42,881 nucleotides of DNA, from NCBI GenBank assembly GCA_002293045.1, contig DBCM01000129.1, positions 1 to 42,881 on the forward strand, in the 5' to 3' direction. Below the pieces are notes generated by a model, which saw only the letters and a program-made list of their open reading frames with translations, did no database searches and had not been told where the DNA came from. Source of the DNA: Flavobacteriales bacterium UBA958 (GTDB lineage: Bacteria; Bacteroidota; Bacteroidia; Flavobacteriales_D; Crocinitomicaceae). Below are positions 24,933 to 32,212 of the stretch, piece after piece; position 1 is the stretch's first letter, and each line of letters starts with the position of its first letter. Both the position numbers and the translations under genes were made by a program.

Positions 24933-26093
24933 ATGTTACTGAAATTTCTAATGGCACTCTTCGTTGGGTTCAGCATGTATTTTGCTCAAGCTCAGCCCAT
25001 GCGCATTGGACTTTTCCCGAATCAAAAATTTACAAAAATTAAACTCGCCAACGCACTGAGTTCCTATTTCATCCTAGCGGATACGGTCTTTATTGGTGTA
25101 ATGGATCATTTTTCATTTTGTGAGATTTCGAAAAGCTCTAATGGAAAGATGGATGTGGTATTTCAAGGAACAAAAATCAGCGGTGTAAAAGAGGTAAAGG
25201 TCATTGCTACACAACGTGAAAAATCCGTAGAGATATCGGGAATTTCACCGGGCATGAAAGCGCGTGCTTTTGAAGGGGATTTCCTTGTTCGTTCAGTTAA
25301 TGGATGCTTGTTGGTGGTAAATCTAGTGGACTTAGAAACCTATTTAGAAGGGGTTGTGGAATCCGAGGCGGGTACGGGTCAGAAACTTGAATATTACAAA
25401 GTACAGGCAATTATCTCGAGAACCTTTGCCATGAAATCCAAGCAGAAACATGTAAAGGAAGGCTTTGATTTATGTAATCAGGTACATTGTCAAGCCTATT
25501 TGCACAAACGAAATGGTTCGCCCATCATTGATTCTGCCATCAAAGCGACCCGAGGTCAGATCATGATACAGCAAGACTCATCCTTCGCTCCGACCTATTT
25601 TAGTGCAAATTGCGGGGGGCAAACTTGCGAACCCAGTCATGTTTGGAATGCTTCTATCAGTGGCCTTTCTTCCTTTTGTGATACATTCTGTATCTATACC
25701 AAGCAGGCCACTTGGAAAAAACAGATTGCGCTTTCACAATGGAAAAGCTATCTCGTTGAAAAGTATCATTATCCAATAGACGATTCGATCAGTGCGGAAC
25801 TGATGGTAAATTGGACGAGTACTACCCGGCCGGCCTTTTTGTTTCATCCGGGTTATGGCATCCCAATGAGGGATATCAGGGAGCACTTTAACTTAAAGTC
25901 CGCGTATTTTTCTGTGAGTTCAGATGGAACGATGGTTACCTTATCGGGTAAAGGCTATGGCCATGGGGTGGGATTGTGTCAAGAGGGGGCTATGAAAATG
26001 GCAAGATTGTCCTATGCGTATAACCAGATTTTGGGATTTTACTTCCCGTCGTATCAGTTGTCGCTTATTGCTTCGGATTCCCTTTTGGAATAA
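24933..26093 (+). CDS. SpoIID/LytB domain protein
   Basis: A 386-residue exported protein with a signal peptide (about 1-20, FSMYFAQAQ). The SpoIID/LytB domain is recognised by LETYLEGVVESEAG, the YYKVQAIISRTFAMK helix with its Arg-Thr-Phe, YFSANCGGQT, and GKGYGHGVGLCQEGAMKMA near the C-terminus. SpoIID in spore formers is a lytic transglycosylase that acts on denuded glycan; the Gram-negative relatives are less studied and may remodel peptidoglycan in the periplasm. It ends the surE-lpxB operon and overlaps the opposing DivIC-like gene by 29 bases, an unusually long tail-to-tail overlap. Confidence 0.9.
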   Translation: MLLKFLMALFVGFSMYFAQAQPMRIGLFPNQKFTKIKLANALSSYFILADTVFIGVMDHFSFCEISKSSNGKMDVVFQGTKISGVKEVKVIATQREKSVEISGISPGMKARAFEGDFLVRSVNGCLLVVNLVDLETYLEGVVESEAGTGQKLEYYKVQAIISRTFAMKSKQKHVKEGFDLCNQVHCQAYLHKRNGSPIIDSAIKATRGQIMIQQDSSFAPTYFSANCGGQTCEPSHVWNASISGLSSFCDTFCIYTKQATWKKQIALSQWKSYLVEKYHYPIDDSISAELMVNWTSTTRPAFLFHPGYGIPMRDIREHFNLKSAYFSVSSDGTMVTLSGKGYGHGVGLCQEGAMKMARLSYAYNQILGFYFPSYQLSLIASDSLLE

Positions 26094-26361
26094 TAACAAA
26101 AATCTCTTCGTCTTTTTGCTTGAAGTACTTGGTTGATCTCGCATAATGCTCGAGATATTGATTTTTTTTAAGGCGTTTTAAGGTGGCCCTGCTTTCAATG
26201 ACTTTTTGTTGCATGATCATATTTTGTTCGGTCAATGCACTTCTTTTTCTTAAGTTGCTGATCATTGAAAAGACATCCATATCATCTAAAAACAAGAGAT
26301 AACTCACAAAGAGGAATGAGGTAATGATGTACTTGTTTTTAAGGTATTTTGGAATTTTCAC
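26065..26361 (-). CDS. DivIC/FtsB-like septum formation protein
   Basis: A 98-residue protein with a short basic N-terminus, one membrane helix (about 12-25), a coiled coil (about 38-65, LRKRSALTEQN to LKRLKKNQ) and the C-terminal YLEHYARSTKYFKQKDEEIF pattern, which matches DivIC/FtsB proteins (usually LExxAREK...DE-x-F). These form the FtsQLB-type complex that licenses septal peptidoglycan synthesis. The start is GTG at 26359-26361; the next Met (residue 28) would remove the membrane helix. A TATTTTTA box ends five bases before it, so the message may be nearly leaderless. The last 29 bases overlap the SpoIID-like gene in antisense. Confidence 0.82.
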   Translation of the reverse strand: MKIPKYLKNKYIITSFLFVSYLLFLDDMDVFSMISNLRKRSALTEQNMIMQQKVIESRATLKRLKKNQYLEHYARSTKYFKQKDEEIFVIIPKGNPKQ

Positions 26362-26365
26362 GTCT

Positions 26366-26373
26366 TAAAAATA
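26366..26373 (-). promoter_or_regulatory. possible -7 box of the DivIC-like gene (7 of 8)
   Basis: TATTTTTA on the minus strand matches TAnnTTTG except the final base and ends immediately upstream (five bases) of the GTG start. It is the same sequence as the aroQ box. Confidence 0.35.
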
Positions 26374-26383
26374 CGCAATCATT

Positions 26384-26413
26384 AAAAATGCCAATCGAGG
26401 GATTGGCATTTTT
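26384..26413 (-). terminator. bidirectional intrinsic terminator
   Basis: A perfect 13-base inverted repeat, AAAAATGCCAATC (26384-26396) and GATTGGCATTTTT (26401-26413), with a four-base loop. Both strands show an A-run before and a T-run after the GC-containing stem. It lies 29 bases downstream of the stop of the secreted-protein gene (26442) and separates that gene from the DivIC-like gene. Confidence 0.88.
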
Positions 26414-26441
26414 ATTCATGAAACAATGTTAACAGCAATTC

Positions 26442-27581
26442 TTATTCTTGACAACTATTGAACGATTTCCTGTAAAATGTTGCAAATTCAGTGTCATCAA
26501 TTAGGAACGGTTCAACCAAGGAAAGCAACTTACATGCCTCTTTCGGATTTTGGTTGTCTCTGGTTTTCATAAGTTCAGCCACTTTCATAGCGCCTAATTT
26601 CAAAACTTTCAGGTCGACATTAGAAAGGATGATTTCATTTCCTTGGTCATCTTTGTATTTTGAACCGTAGGCTGTTTTCTCATCTAAGTCAATAAACTTT
26701 TTCAATTTTTGTATTTCAGTCGTCCATTGCAGGGTAGATCCTTTCGTATCTTTTTTTAGATATTTGAAGTACCCTTGGAATAAACTCGCGCATACTGGGG
26801 CAGCACTCGTCTGGGTGTAAAAATCAATATATTCCACCAACTGATCATAGCTTTCTGGATTTGCTTTTGGATCAGCATCATAATGCACTGCAATGTTCTC
26901 GTTGAATAAGTATTGTTGGAGTTCATCTAAAAAACGCTGATGTTCATCATCCCCAATGACTCCGTTTTTATCAAGTTCCTTCGCGGCAGCAAACGCAGAA
27001 ATACAATCTTCCATGGCGCTTTCAAACCGTGATTCAGGATTGCCTGTTTTAACTACTCCTAAATATCCTTTGGCAAGAAATAGGTTTGGGGTTGGATCAT
27101 TCGCGAACTTCGGTTTAACCACATATTCGGATGATTTTTCAACAAGTTTAACATAATTAGGTGTCGGTTTTTGTGCATAAAGCGCTGCGAGTTCTGGAAA
27201 AACACTACGTACCGAAATAAAATCCTCAATTTCACCACTAACTTCATTTTCGTCTTCACCAGAAACGGCAACAACCGTTAAACCAATACTGTAATTACCT
27301 AACTTACTGAATGAAATTTTGATTTTTTCGCCAGTCAATGTTGTGCCTTTTACTACTTCCCATCCTTTTCCGGGCTCAGTCGATCCGTTTATGGTCCAAG
27401 TATATGTTTTTTTACCGTTTAGCGCTGATTTAAGGGTACTTTTAATTTCAACCGTATTTTCTGGTTTGATTTCACCATTCATTGCAGGTTCTACCAATCG
27501 CTTGTTGGCTGAAAAAGTGATGTCTTGTGCTAAAACGAGTGCAGAGGCAATAAGTAGCGTGAAGAAAAGTGGATATTTCAT
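26442..27581 (-). CDS. secreted protein of unknown function with PKD-like N-terminal domain
   Basis: A 379-residue protein when started at ATG 27581, which gives a clean signal peptide (1-19, TLLIASALVLAQ); an upstream in-frame codon at 27629 would place 16 polar residues before it. Residues about 20-130 are beta-rich and PKD-like (KKTYTWTINGS, KISFSKLGNYSIGLTVVAV). The rest is helical, with TPR-like spacing and conserved Cys residues (MEDCISAFAAAKELDKNG, PVCASLFQGYFKYLKK, EACKLLSLVEPFL). No sorting domain is present, so it probably stays in the periplasm. I do not recognise a family. It ends at a strong bidirectional terminator and begins 49 bases after the stop of the mutase large subunit. 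Confidence 0.75.
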   Translation of the reverse strand: MKYPLFFTLLIASALVLAQDITFSANKRLVEPAMNGEIKPENTVEIKSTLKSALNGKKTYTWTINGSTEPGKGWEVVKGTTLTGEKIKISFSKLGNYSIGLTVVAVSGEDENEVSGEIEDFISVRSVFPELAALYAQKPTPNYVKLVEKSSEYVVKPKFANDPTPNLFLAKGYLGVVKTGNPESRFESAMEDCISAFAAAKELDKNGVIGDDEHQRFLDELQQYLFNENIAVHYDADPKANPESYDQLVEYIDFYTQTSAAPVCASLFQGYFKYLKKDTKGSTLQWTTEIQKLKKFIDLDEKTAYGSKYKDDQGNEIILSNVDLKVLKLGAMKVAELMKTRDNQNPKEACKLLSLVEPFLIDDTEFATFYRKSFNSCQE

Positions 27582-27630
27582 ACAATAATAATTTCTAAGA
27601 TAGTCCCAAATTTTATGCCGAAAATACAAT

Positions 27631-29721
27631 TTAATTGTGACTTTTCATGAGTAGATTTAAGATTTCAATTGCAGCTTCGGAAAGTTTAGTGCCCGGACCA
27701 TAGATTCCAAACACCCCTGAATCGAATAAGTAGTCGTAATCGTTTTTAGGTATTACGCCACCAACCACCACTATGATGTCTTTTCTCCCCAGTTCCGCTA
27801 ATGCTTGAATAAGCGAAGGAACTAGTGTTTTATGCCCTGCTGCTAAGGATGAAACGCCCACCACGTGTACATCATTTTCAATGGCTTGTTTTGCAACTTC
27901 TTGAGGCGTTTGAAAAAGGGGCCCCATGTCAACATCAAAACCAATGTCTGCAAAGGCTGTGGCTATGATTTTAGCACCGCGGTCATGACCGTCTTGGCCC
28001 ATTTTGGCTACGAGTATTCTTGGGCGCCTGCCCTCTAAGGTTGAAAAAGATTCACAACGTAATTGTGCATCTTTAAAGGTGGGATCTTTCATCGCAATGG
28101 ATTTATATACGCCAGAAATGGTTTTTATGTGTGCCTCGTACCTTCCAAATACGTGCTCAAGCGCCAGTGAGATCTCTCCCAAGGTACAACGAGCAAGGGC
28201 GCATTCAATTGCGATTTCCAGGAGGTTTTCAGACGTCTTCGCCGCGGATTCTAATTTTTTTAATAGGGCGGAAGCTTTTGCCTGGTCACGGCTACTTTTT
28301 AATTGGTGCAGTTGGTCGATTTGTTGCAAGCGCACTTTGCTATTATCTACTTCTAATAATTCAATTTCAGTTTCTTCCGAGGATTGAAAGCGATTTACTC
28401 CAACAATAATTTCTTGTTCTGCATCAATTTTCGCTTGTTTTAAGGCGGCCGCTTCCTCGATTTTTAGTTTAGGAATGCCCTTGGAAATGGCCTTAGACAT
28501 GCCGCCGATTTCCTCAATTTCAGCCATCAACGTCCGTGCCTCGGCAATAAGCTGATCTGTCAGGTATTCAATGTACTGACTCCCTCCAAAGGGATCGATG
28601 AACTGTGTTACTCCGGATTCTAATGCGATGAATAATTGGGTATTCCGTGCAATGCGCGCTGAAAAATCGGTAGGCAACGCAATGGCTTCATCCAATGAAT
28701 TGGTATGCAGGGATTGAGTTCCGCCAAACACAGCGGCATATGCTTCAATCGTAGTGCGAGTGACGTTATTAAAGGGGTCTTGTTCGGTTAAGGACCAACC
28801 GGAAGTTTGACAATGAGCTCTAAGAATTTTAGACTTTTCGTTCTTCGGGTTAAATTCCGAAACGATTTCTGCCCAAAGTTCCCTTCCAGCGCGAAGCTTA
28901 GCTACTTCAATCGGAAAATTCATACCAATCGCCCAGAAAAAACTCAGTCTTGGAGCAAATTCGTCTATGCTGAGCCCCGCTTTAATTCCCGTTCGTATAT
29001 ACTCTAATCCGTCCGCCAAGGTAAAGGCTAATTCTTGCGCAGCAGTAGCGCCCGCCTCGTGCATGTGATACCCCGAGATAGAAATGCTATTGAACTTAGG
29101 CATGTTCATGGAAGTATACTTGAATATATCGGCAATAATGCGCATGGAGGGTTCGGGAGGGTAGATGTAGGTATTTCTAACCATAAATTCTTTGAGAATA
29201 TCGTTTTGGATAGTCCCCGAAAGTTCGGATATCGCTACTCCTTGTTCCATGGCTGCTCCTATGTAGAATGCTAGAATAGGAATTACAGCCCCGTTCATTG
29301 TCATAGATACAGACATTTCGTGCAGAGGAATACCATCGAATAGCCGTTTCATGTCCTCAATAGAGTCAATAGCAACGCCCGCTTTACCTACGTCGCCAGT
29401 AACCCTCGGGTGATCTGAATCATACCCTCGGTGAGTAGGCAGATCGAAGGCAACAGACAATCCCTTCTGGCCTGCAGCAAGATTTTTTCTGTAGAAGGCA
29501 TTGGATTCTTCCGCCGTCGAAAATCCTGCGTACTGACGGATGGTCCAAGGTCGGATCGTATACATGGAAGCGTAGGGACCTCGTCTGTAGGGCGCAAGGC
29601 CTGCATGTTGATGTTGAATTTCTATGGCCGGTGGAACCTCTGGAATCTCAATTCCATCAATGAGGTTAACCCGGGTGCTACCTGCGGCTGAATTCGTTAA
29701 ATAGTGGATCCAATTCGACAT
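27631..29721 (-). CDS. mutB: methylmalonyl-CoA mutase, large (catalytic) subunit
   Basis: A 696-residue adenosylcobalamin enzyme that interconverts (R)-methylmalonyl-CoA and succinyl-CoA. The N-terminal TIM barrel has RRGPYASMYTIRPWTIRQY, GFSTAEESNAFYRKN, FDLPTHRGYDSDHPRV and VSMTMNGAVIPILAFY. The C-terminal B12 domain has the cobalt-ligand motif DGHDRG with His579, then VGVSSLAAGH and VVVGGVIP. ATG 29721 gives the family N-terminus; the frame runs on 15 codons upstream into the small-subunit gene. Only one base separates it from the small-subunit stop (TAACATG), so the two are co-translated. It serves propionate, odd-chain or branched-chain breakdown, or succinate-to-propionate flux; the direction cannot be told. 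No GTPase chaperone (MeaB) or epimerase gene is in the window. Confidence 0.96.
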   Translation of the reverse strand: MSNWIHYLTNSAAGSTRVNLIDGIEIPEVPPAIEIQHQHAGLAPYRRGPYASMYTIRPWTIRQYAGFSTAEESNAFYRKNLAAGQKGLSVAFDLPTHRGYDSDHPRVTGDVGKAGVAIDSIEDMKRLFDGIPLHEMSVSMTMNGAVIPILAFYIGAAMEQGVAISELSGTIQNDILKEFMVRNTYIYPPEPSMRIIADIFKYTSMNMPKFNSISISGYHMHEAGATAAQELAFTLADGLEYIRTGIKAGLSIDEFAPRLSFFWAIGMNFPIEVAKLRAGRELWAEIVSEFNPKNEKSKILRAHCQTSGWSLTEQDPFNNVTRTTIEAYAAVFGGTQSLHTNSLDEAIALPTDFSARIARNTQLFIALESGVTQFIDPFGGSQYIEYLTDQLIAEARTLMAEIEEIGGMSKAISKGIPKLKIEEAAALKQAKIDAEQEIIVGVNRFQSSEETEIELLEVDNSKVRLQQIDQLHQLKSSRDQAKASALLKKLESAAKTSENLLEIAIECALARCTLGEISLALEHVFGRYEAHIKTISGVYKSIAMKDPTFKDAQLRCESFSTLEGRRPRILVAKMGQDGHDRGAKIIATAFADIGFDVDMGPLFQTPQEVAKQAIENDVHVVGVSSLAAGHKTLVPSLIQALAELGRKDIIVVVGGVIPKNDYDYLFDSGVFGIYGPGTKLSEAAIEILNLLMKSHN

Positions 29722-29722
29722 G

Positions 29723-30883
29723 TTAGTTCGTTTCAAAAAATAAATATGGAAGTCCAAATGCACCAATTTCCGGCACTTTGCTCATGCGGTTCTCACCAGT
29801 GGTGTGCAGGTAATTTATTCCAATGAATCGGTCGCTTTGATCTTTTATTCTTTGGATTCTACAGGCAATGGTTGTTTCTACGGATGCTTTTAAACGGGCC
29901 TCAAACGCATCGGGCCACGCTAATGCCTCCCAAACTTTATTACAAAGTTGATGCACTAAGTATGTTGCGATATGGCTGCCCTTGATTAGCCCATGAAACC
30001 AATCTAAATGAGCTTCTTCCTTTAATAAGTGACCAATATTAACGGCCATTCTACGCGACAATGCGGTCGAATTTTCAGTGAACATGGCATCATATGGGGG
30101 AATACAGAGTTGATTTACACCGGCCACTAACGCGCAAAGAGCTTCGGAAGATTGCCGAATCTGATTCGTATGTAATTCTCCATGGGATTTATTTCTCCAA
30201 CCGAGCCTCGCTCTGAGGGTGATTTTTATATCCATTCGATTGTGCTTTGTTAACAAGGCTTCACACAACCAGTGGAATGCGGTAATTTTTGCCGACTCAA
30301 TTATAAAATTCTCTCCGACTGCCAATTCAATAACCAGAGGCGCGTTTTCTGGAAGAACTTTCAATTGCTGACGGAGTTCTTGGCAAACATACGAAAGTTC
30401 CTGCCATGCATTTGCACCGATCGCATGCATCGAAAAGCCATCGATACGTTGAACAGTATCGGAGTTTTGGCCTGTAAACTCTACCGTGAAATTTTTAGGG
30501 TTGTTTTCGCTAATCCATTGATTGATTGCAAGGAGTTCATCTGGATTTGAAACGATTATTCGGGTTTGTATGTATTCAAACATCACGCCCTTGAAAAGTT
30601 CGTTTAAGTCTGGAAGAAGATCCCAACACAGGAGTAGTCCTTGAGTTCCTTGGTTCAGATCTTTTAAGATTTCCAGGTTGCTTTCAATGGAATTGATGAC
30701 CTTGTAAAAAGTAAAAAACGTCAGATCGGCATGATATTTCGACGAAAAATCAAAGGAGGGTAGGGAGGTGTTGTTGTCAGTAAACTCCCAATGCAACGCT
30801 TCAATTTCTGAGTGAAATGAACCTAATTCGCTTGATTTGAGTTCTTTTTTCAGTTGATTAACCCATTCTTCTTGTAGTGACAT
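29723..30883 (-). CDS. mutA: methylmalonyl-CoA mutase, small subunit
   Basis: A 386-residue relative of the mutase barrel that pairs with MutB as a structural subunit. Visible traces of the family are FSMHAIGANAWQELSYVCQ, the SAKITAFHWLCEAL helix, RARLGWRNKSHGELHTNQIR and the CIPPYDAMF/IGHLLKEEAHL segments. There is no DxHxxG cobalamin motif, as expected for MutA. It is shorter than the MutA proteins I know (about 450 or more), because it lacks any B12-like C-terminal domain. It has its own exact -7 box and is the first gene of the mutase operon. Confidence 0.88.
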   Translation of the reverse strand: MSLQEEWVNQLKKELKSSELGSFHSEIEALHWEFTDNNTSLPSFDFSSKYHADLTFFTFYKVINSIESNLEILKDLNQGTQGLLLCWDLLPDLNELFKGVMFEYIQTRIIVSNPDELLAINQWISENNPKNFTVEFTGQNSDTVQRIDGFSMHAIGANAWQELSYVCQELRQQLKVLPENAPLVIELAVGENFIIESAKITAFHWLCEALLTKHNRMDIKITLRARLGWRNKSHGELHTNQIRQSSEALCALVAGVNQLCIPPYDAMFTENSTALSRRMAVNIGHLLKEEAHLDWFHGLIKGSHIATYLVHQLCNKVWEALAWPDAFEARLKASVETTIACRIQRIKDQSDRFIGINYLHTTGENRMSKVPEIGAFGLPYLFFETN

Positions 30884-30899
30884 AGTTGAAATCTTGTCC

Positions 30900-30907
30900 C
30901 AAAGATA
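30900..30907 (-). promoter_or_regulatory. -7 box of mutAB
   Basis: TATCTTTG on the minus strand fits TAnnTTTG exactly, 16 bases before the mutA ATG (30883). The same octamer occurs in the opposite direction at 30954-30961, forming a divergent promoter pair. Confidence 0.6.
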
Positions 30908-30953
30908 CCATTCTTAGACATTTTATTGGAAACAAAAGATGGAAAGAAATCCG

Positions 30954-30961
30954 TATCTTTG
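30954..30961 (+). promoter_or_regulatory. -7 box of the envelope trio operon
   Basis: TATCTTTG fits TAnnTTTG exactly and ends nine bases before ATG 30971. It argues against the longer reading frame that begins at 30926, since that start would be upstream of the promoter. Confidence 0.6.
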
Positions 30962-30970
30962 TTATCCCTA

Positions 30971-31402
30971 ATGAGATCTTACCTACTTATTGGCTCCGTG
31001 ATTTGGTGCTTTGTCGCATGTTCGTTATCGGCAAACCAAGAGAAGTCCTTAAATCGAGCAATCATTCAATATCAAAACGCATTCAACAAGGAATTGACAA
31101 TTCTAGAGGCATCACAAACCCATCCCTGTGTTATTGACGCCCATTTATCGGATACAGCGGGCTTAAAAAAAATGTTTATTCACCCTGAGGAATCCATCGA
31201 TAATTTCTCGATTTTACACATTGAGAAGCAAGGGGAACAGATGAAGGTTAAGTTATCATTTGATTATCTATCTTCGAATAACCAGACGAATGCTACAAAA
31301 AAAATAATATATGCCTTATCTTCGAATCGAGGAGAATCTTGGTTCTTTTTAGAGGCAAAGCATCTTAAATATGTACCTTGTAATCGTTTTAAAAACCATT
31401 AA
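30971..31402 (+). CDS. small lipoprotein, function unknown
   Basis: A 143-residue protein from ATG 30971. Its N-terminus is a lipoprotein signal with hydrophobic residues 4-16 and lipobox FVAC (Cys17). The mature part is beta-rich with polar strands (KVKLSFDYLSSN, KKIIYALSSNRGESWFFLE). I see no known domain. Its TAA shares two bases with the next ATG, and the PorV-like gene overlaps the HHH gene in turn, so the three form one translational unit. The gene context suggests an outer-membrane periplasmic-face lipoprotein that works with the two barrels, but this is inference. Confidence 0.75.
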   Translation: MRSYLLIGSVIWCFVACSLSANQEKSLNRAIIQYQNAFNKELTILEASQTHPCVIDAHLSDTAGLKKMFIHPEESIDNFSILHIEKQGEQMKVKLSFDYLSSNNQTNATKKIIYALSSNRGESWFFLEAKHLKYVPCNRFKNH

Positions 31403-32212
31403 ATGCAGCGAATAATATTAATCATACTGCTGATTTCAGGATATGCGTTGGGGCAAGGCTGGGCTCCCGCTGGTGGTCGTTCACGTGCCATGGGCGATGC
31501 CTCTGTAACCCTTCAGGATGTGTGGGCATACCATCATAATCCAGCAGCATTGGTTGGTGTCACTAAATTTGGCGTTGGCATTTCCTATGAAAACAGGTTT
31601 TTACTCAAAGAATTACAAACACAATCTGTTGCGCTTGCGGTGCCCTTAAAAAAAGGGGTGATCTCTGGAGGTGCGCAAAGTTTTGGATATGCTCAATTCA
31701 GAACCATAAAAGCAGGATTGGGTTACAGCCTTAAACTATCCGAGATTTTTGGATTGGGGGTTCAAATGAACCTGCATCAGTTTCGCATAGGTCAAGGATA
31801 TGGGAATGCGATAAGAGCCACTGGTGAGGCGGGCATTTTAGCCCAGGTAAATCCAAAATGGCTTCTCGGGTTTTCTTTGGTGAATTTTTCTCGGGTTCAA
31901 TTGAGTGCCTACGAAGAAGACCGACTGACCACAGTGATGCGCTTAGGGTCTTCCTACAGATTTTCAAACAAACTTTTGGTATGTGTGGAAGGCGAGAAAC
32001 ATGTCGACTTTCCTCTTCGGGGTAAAGCGGGATTGGAATATGCGCCTGTAGAAAACTTGTGCTTTCGATCCGGATTTTCTACCCAGCCCATTGAAATTAA
32101 TGCGGGCTGTGGATATGCGTTCAAAGGGGTATATTTTCTTGATTTCGGATCTGCGTATACGCAGCAGCTCGGATGGTCACCCAATGTTTCATTTACCTAC
32201 CGTTTGAAATGA
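31403..32212 (+). CDS. PorV/PorQ-like outer-membrane beta-barrel protein
   Basis: A 269-residue protein with a signal peptide (1-18, LISGYALGQ) and then the motif GGRSRAMGDASVTLQDVWAY followed by HHNPAAL, which is shared by PorV, PorQ and UPF0164/FadL-like barrels. The remainder alternates in the manner of beta strands and ends in an aromatic/basic terminal strand (VSFTYRLK). PorV itself shuttles T9SS cargo and PorQ is a T9SS outer-membrane component; this protein is shorter than either and cannot be equated with one of them from sequence alone. Its ATG touches the lipoprotein stop, and its TGA overlaps the ATG of the HHH-barrel gene. Confidence 0.78.
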   Translation: MQRIILIILLISGYALGQGWAPAGGRSRAMGDASVTLQDVWAYHHNPAALVGVTKFGVGISYENRFLLKELQTQSVALAVPLKKGVISGGAQSFGYAQFRTIKAGLGYSLKLSEIFGLGVQMNLHQFRIGQGYGNAIRATGEAGILAQVNPKWLLGFSLVNFSRVQLSAYEEDRLTTVMRLGSSYRFSNKLLVCVEGEKHVDFPLRGKAGLEYAPVENLCFRSGFSTQPIEINAGCGYAFKGVYFLDFGSAYTQQLGWSPNVSFTYRLK

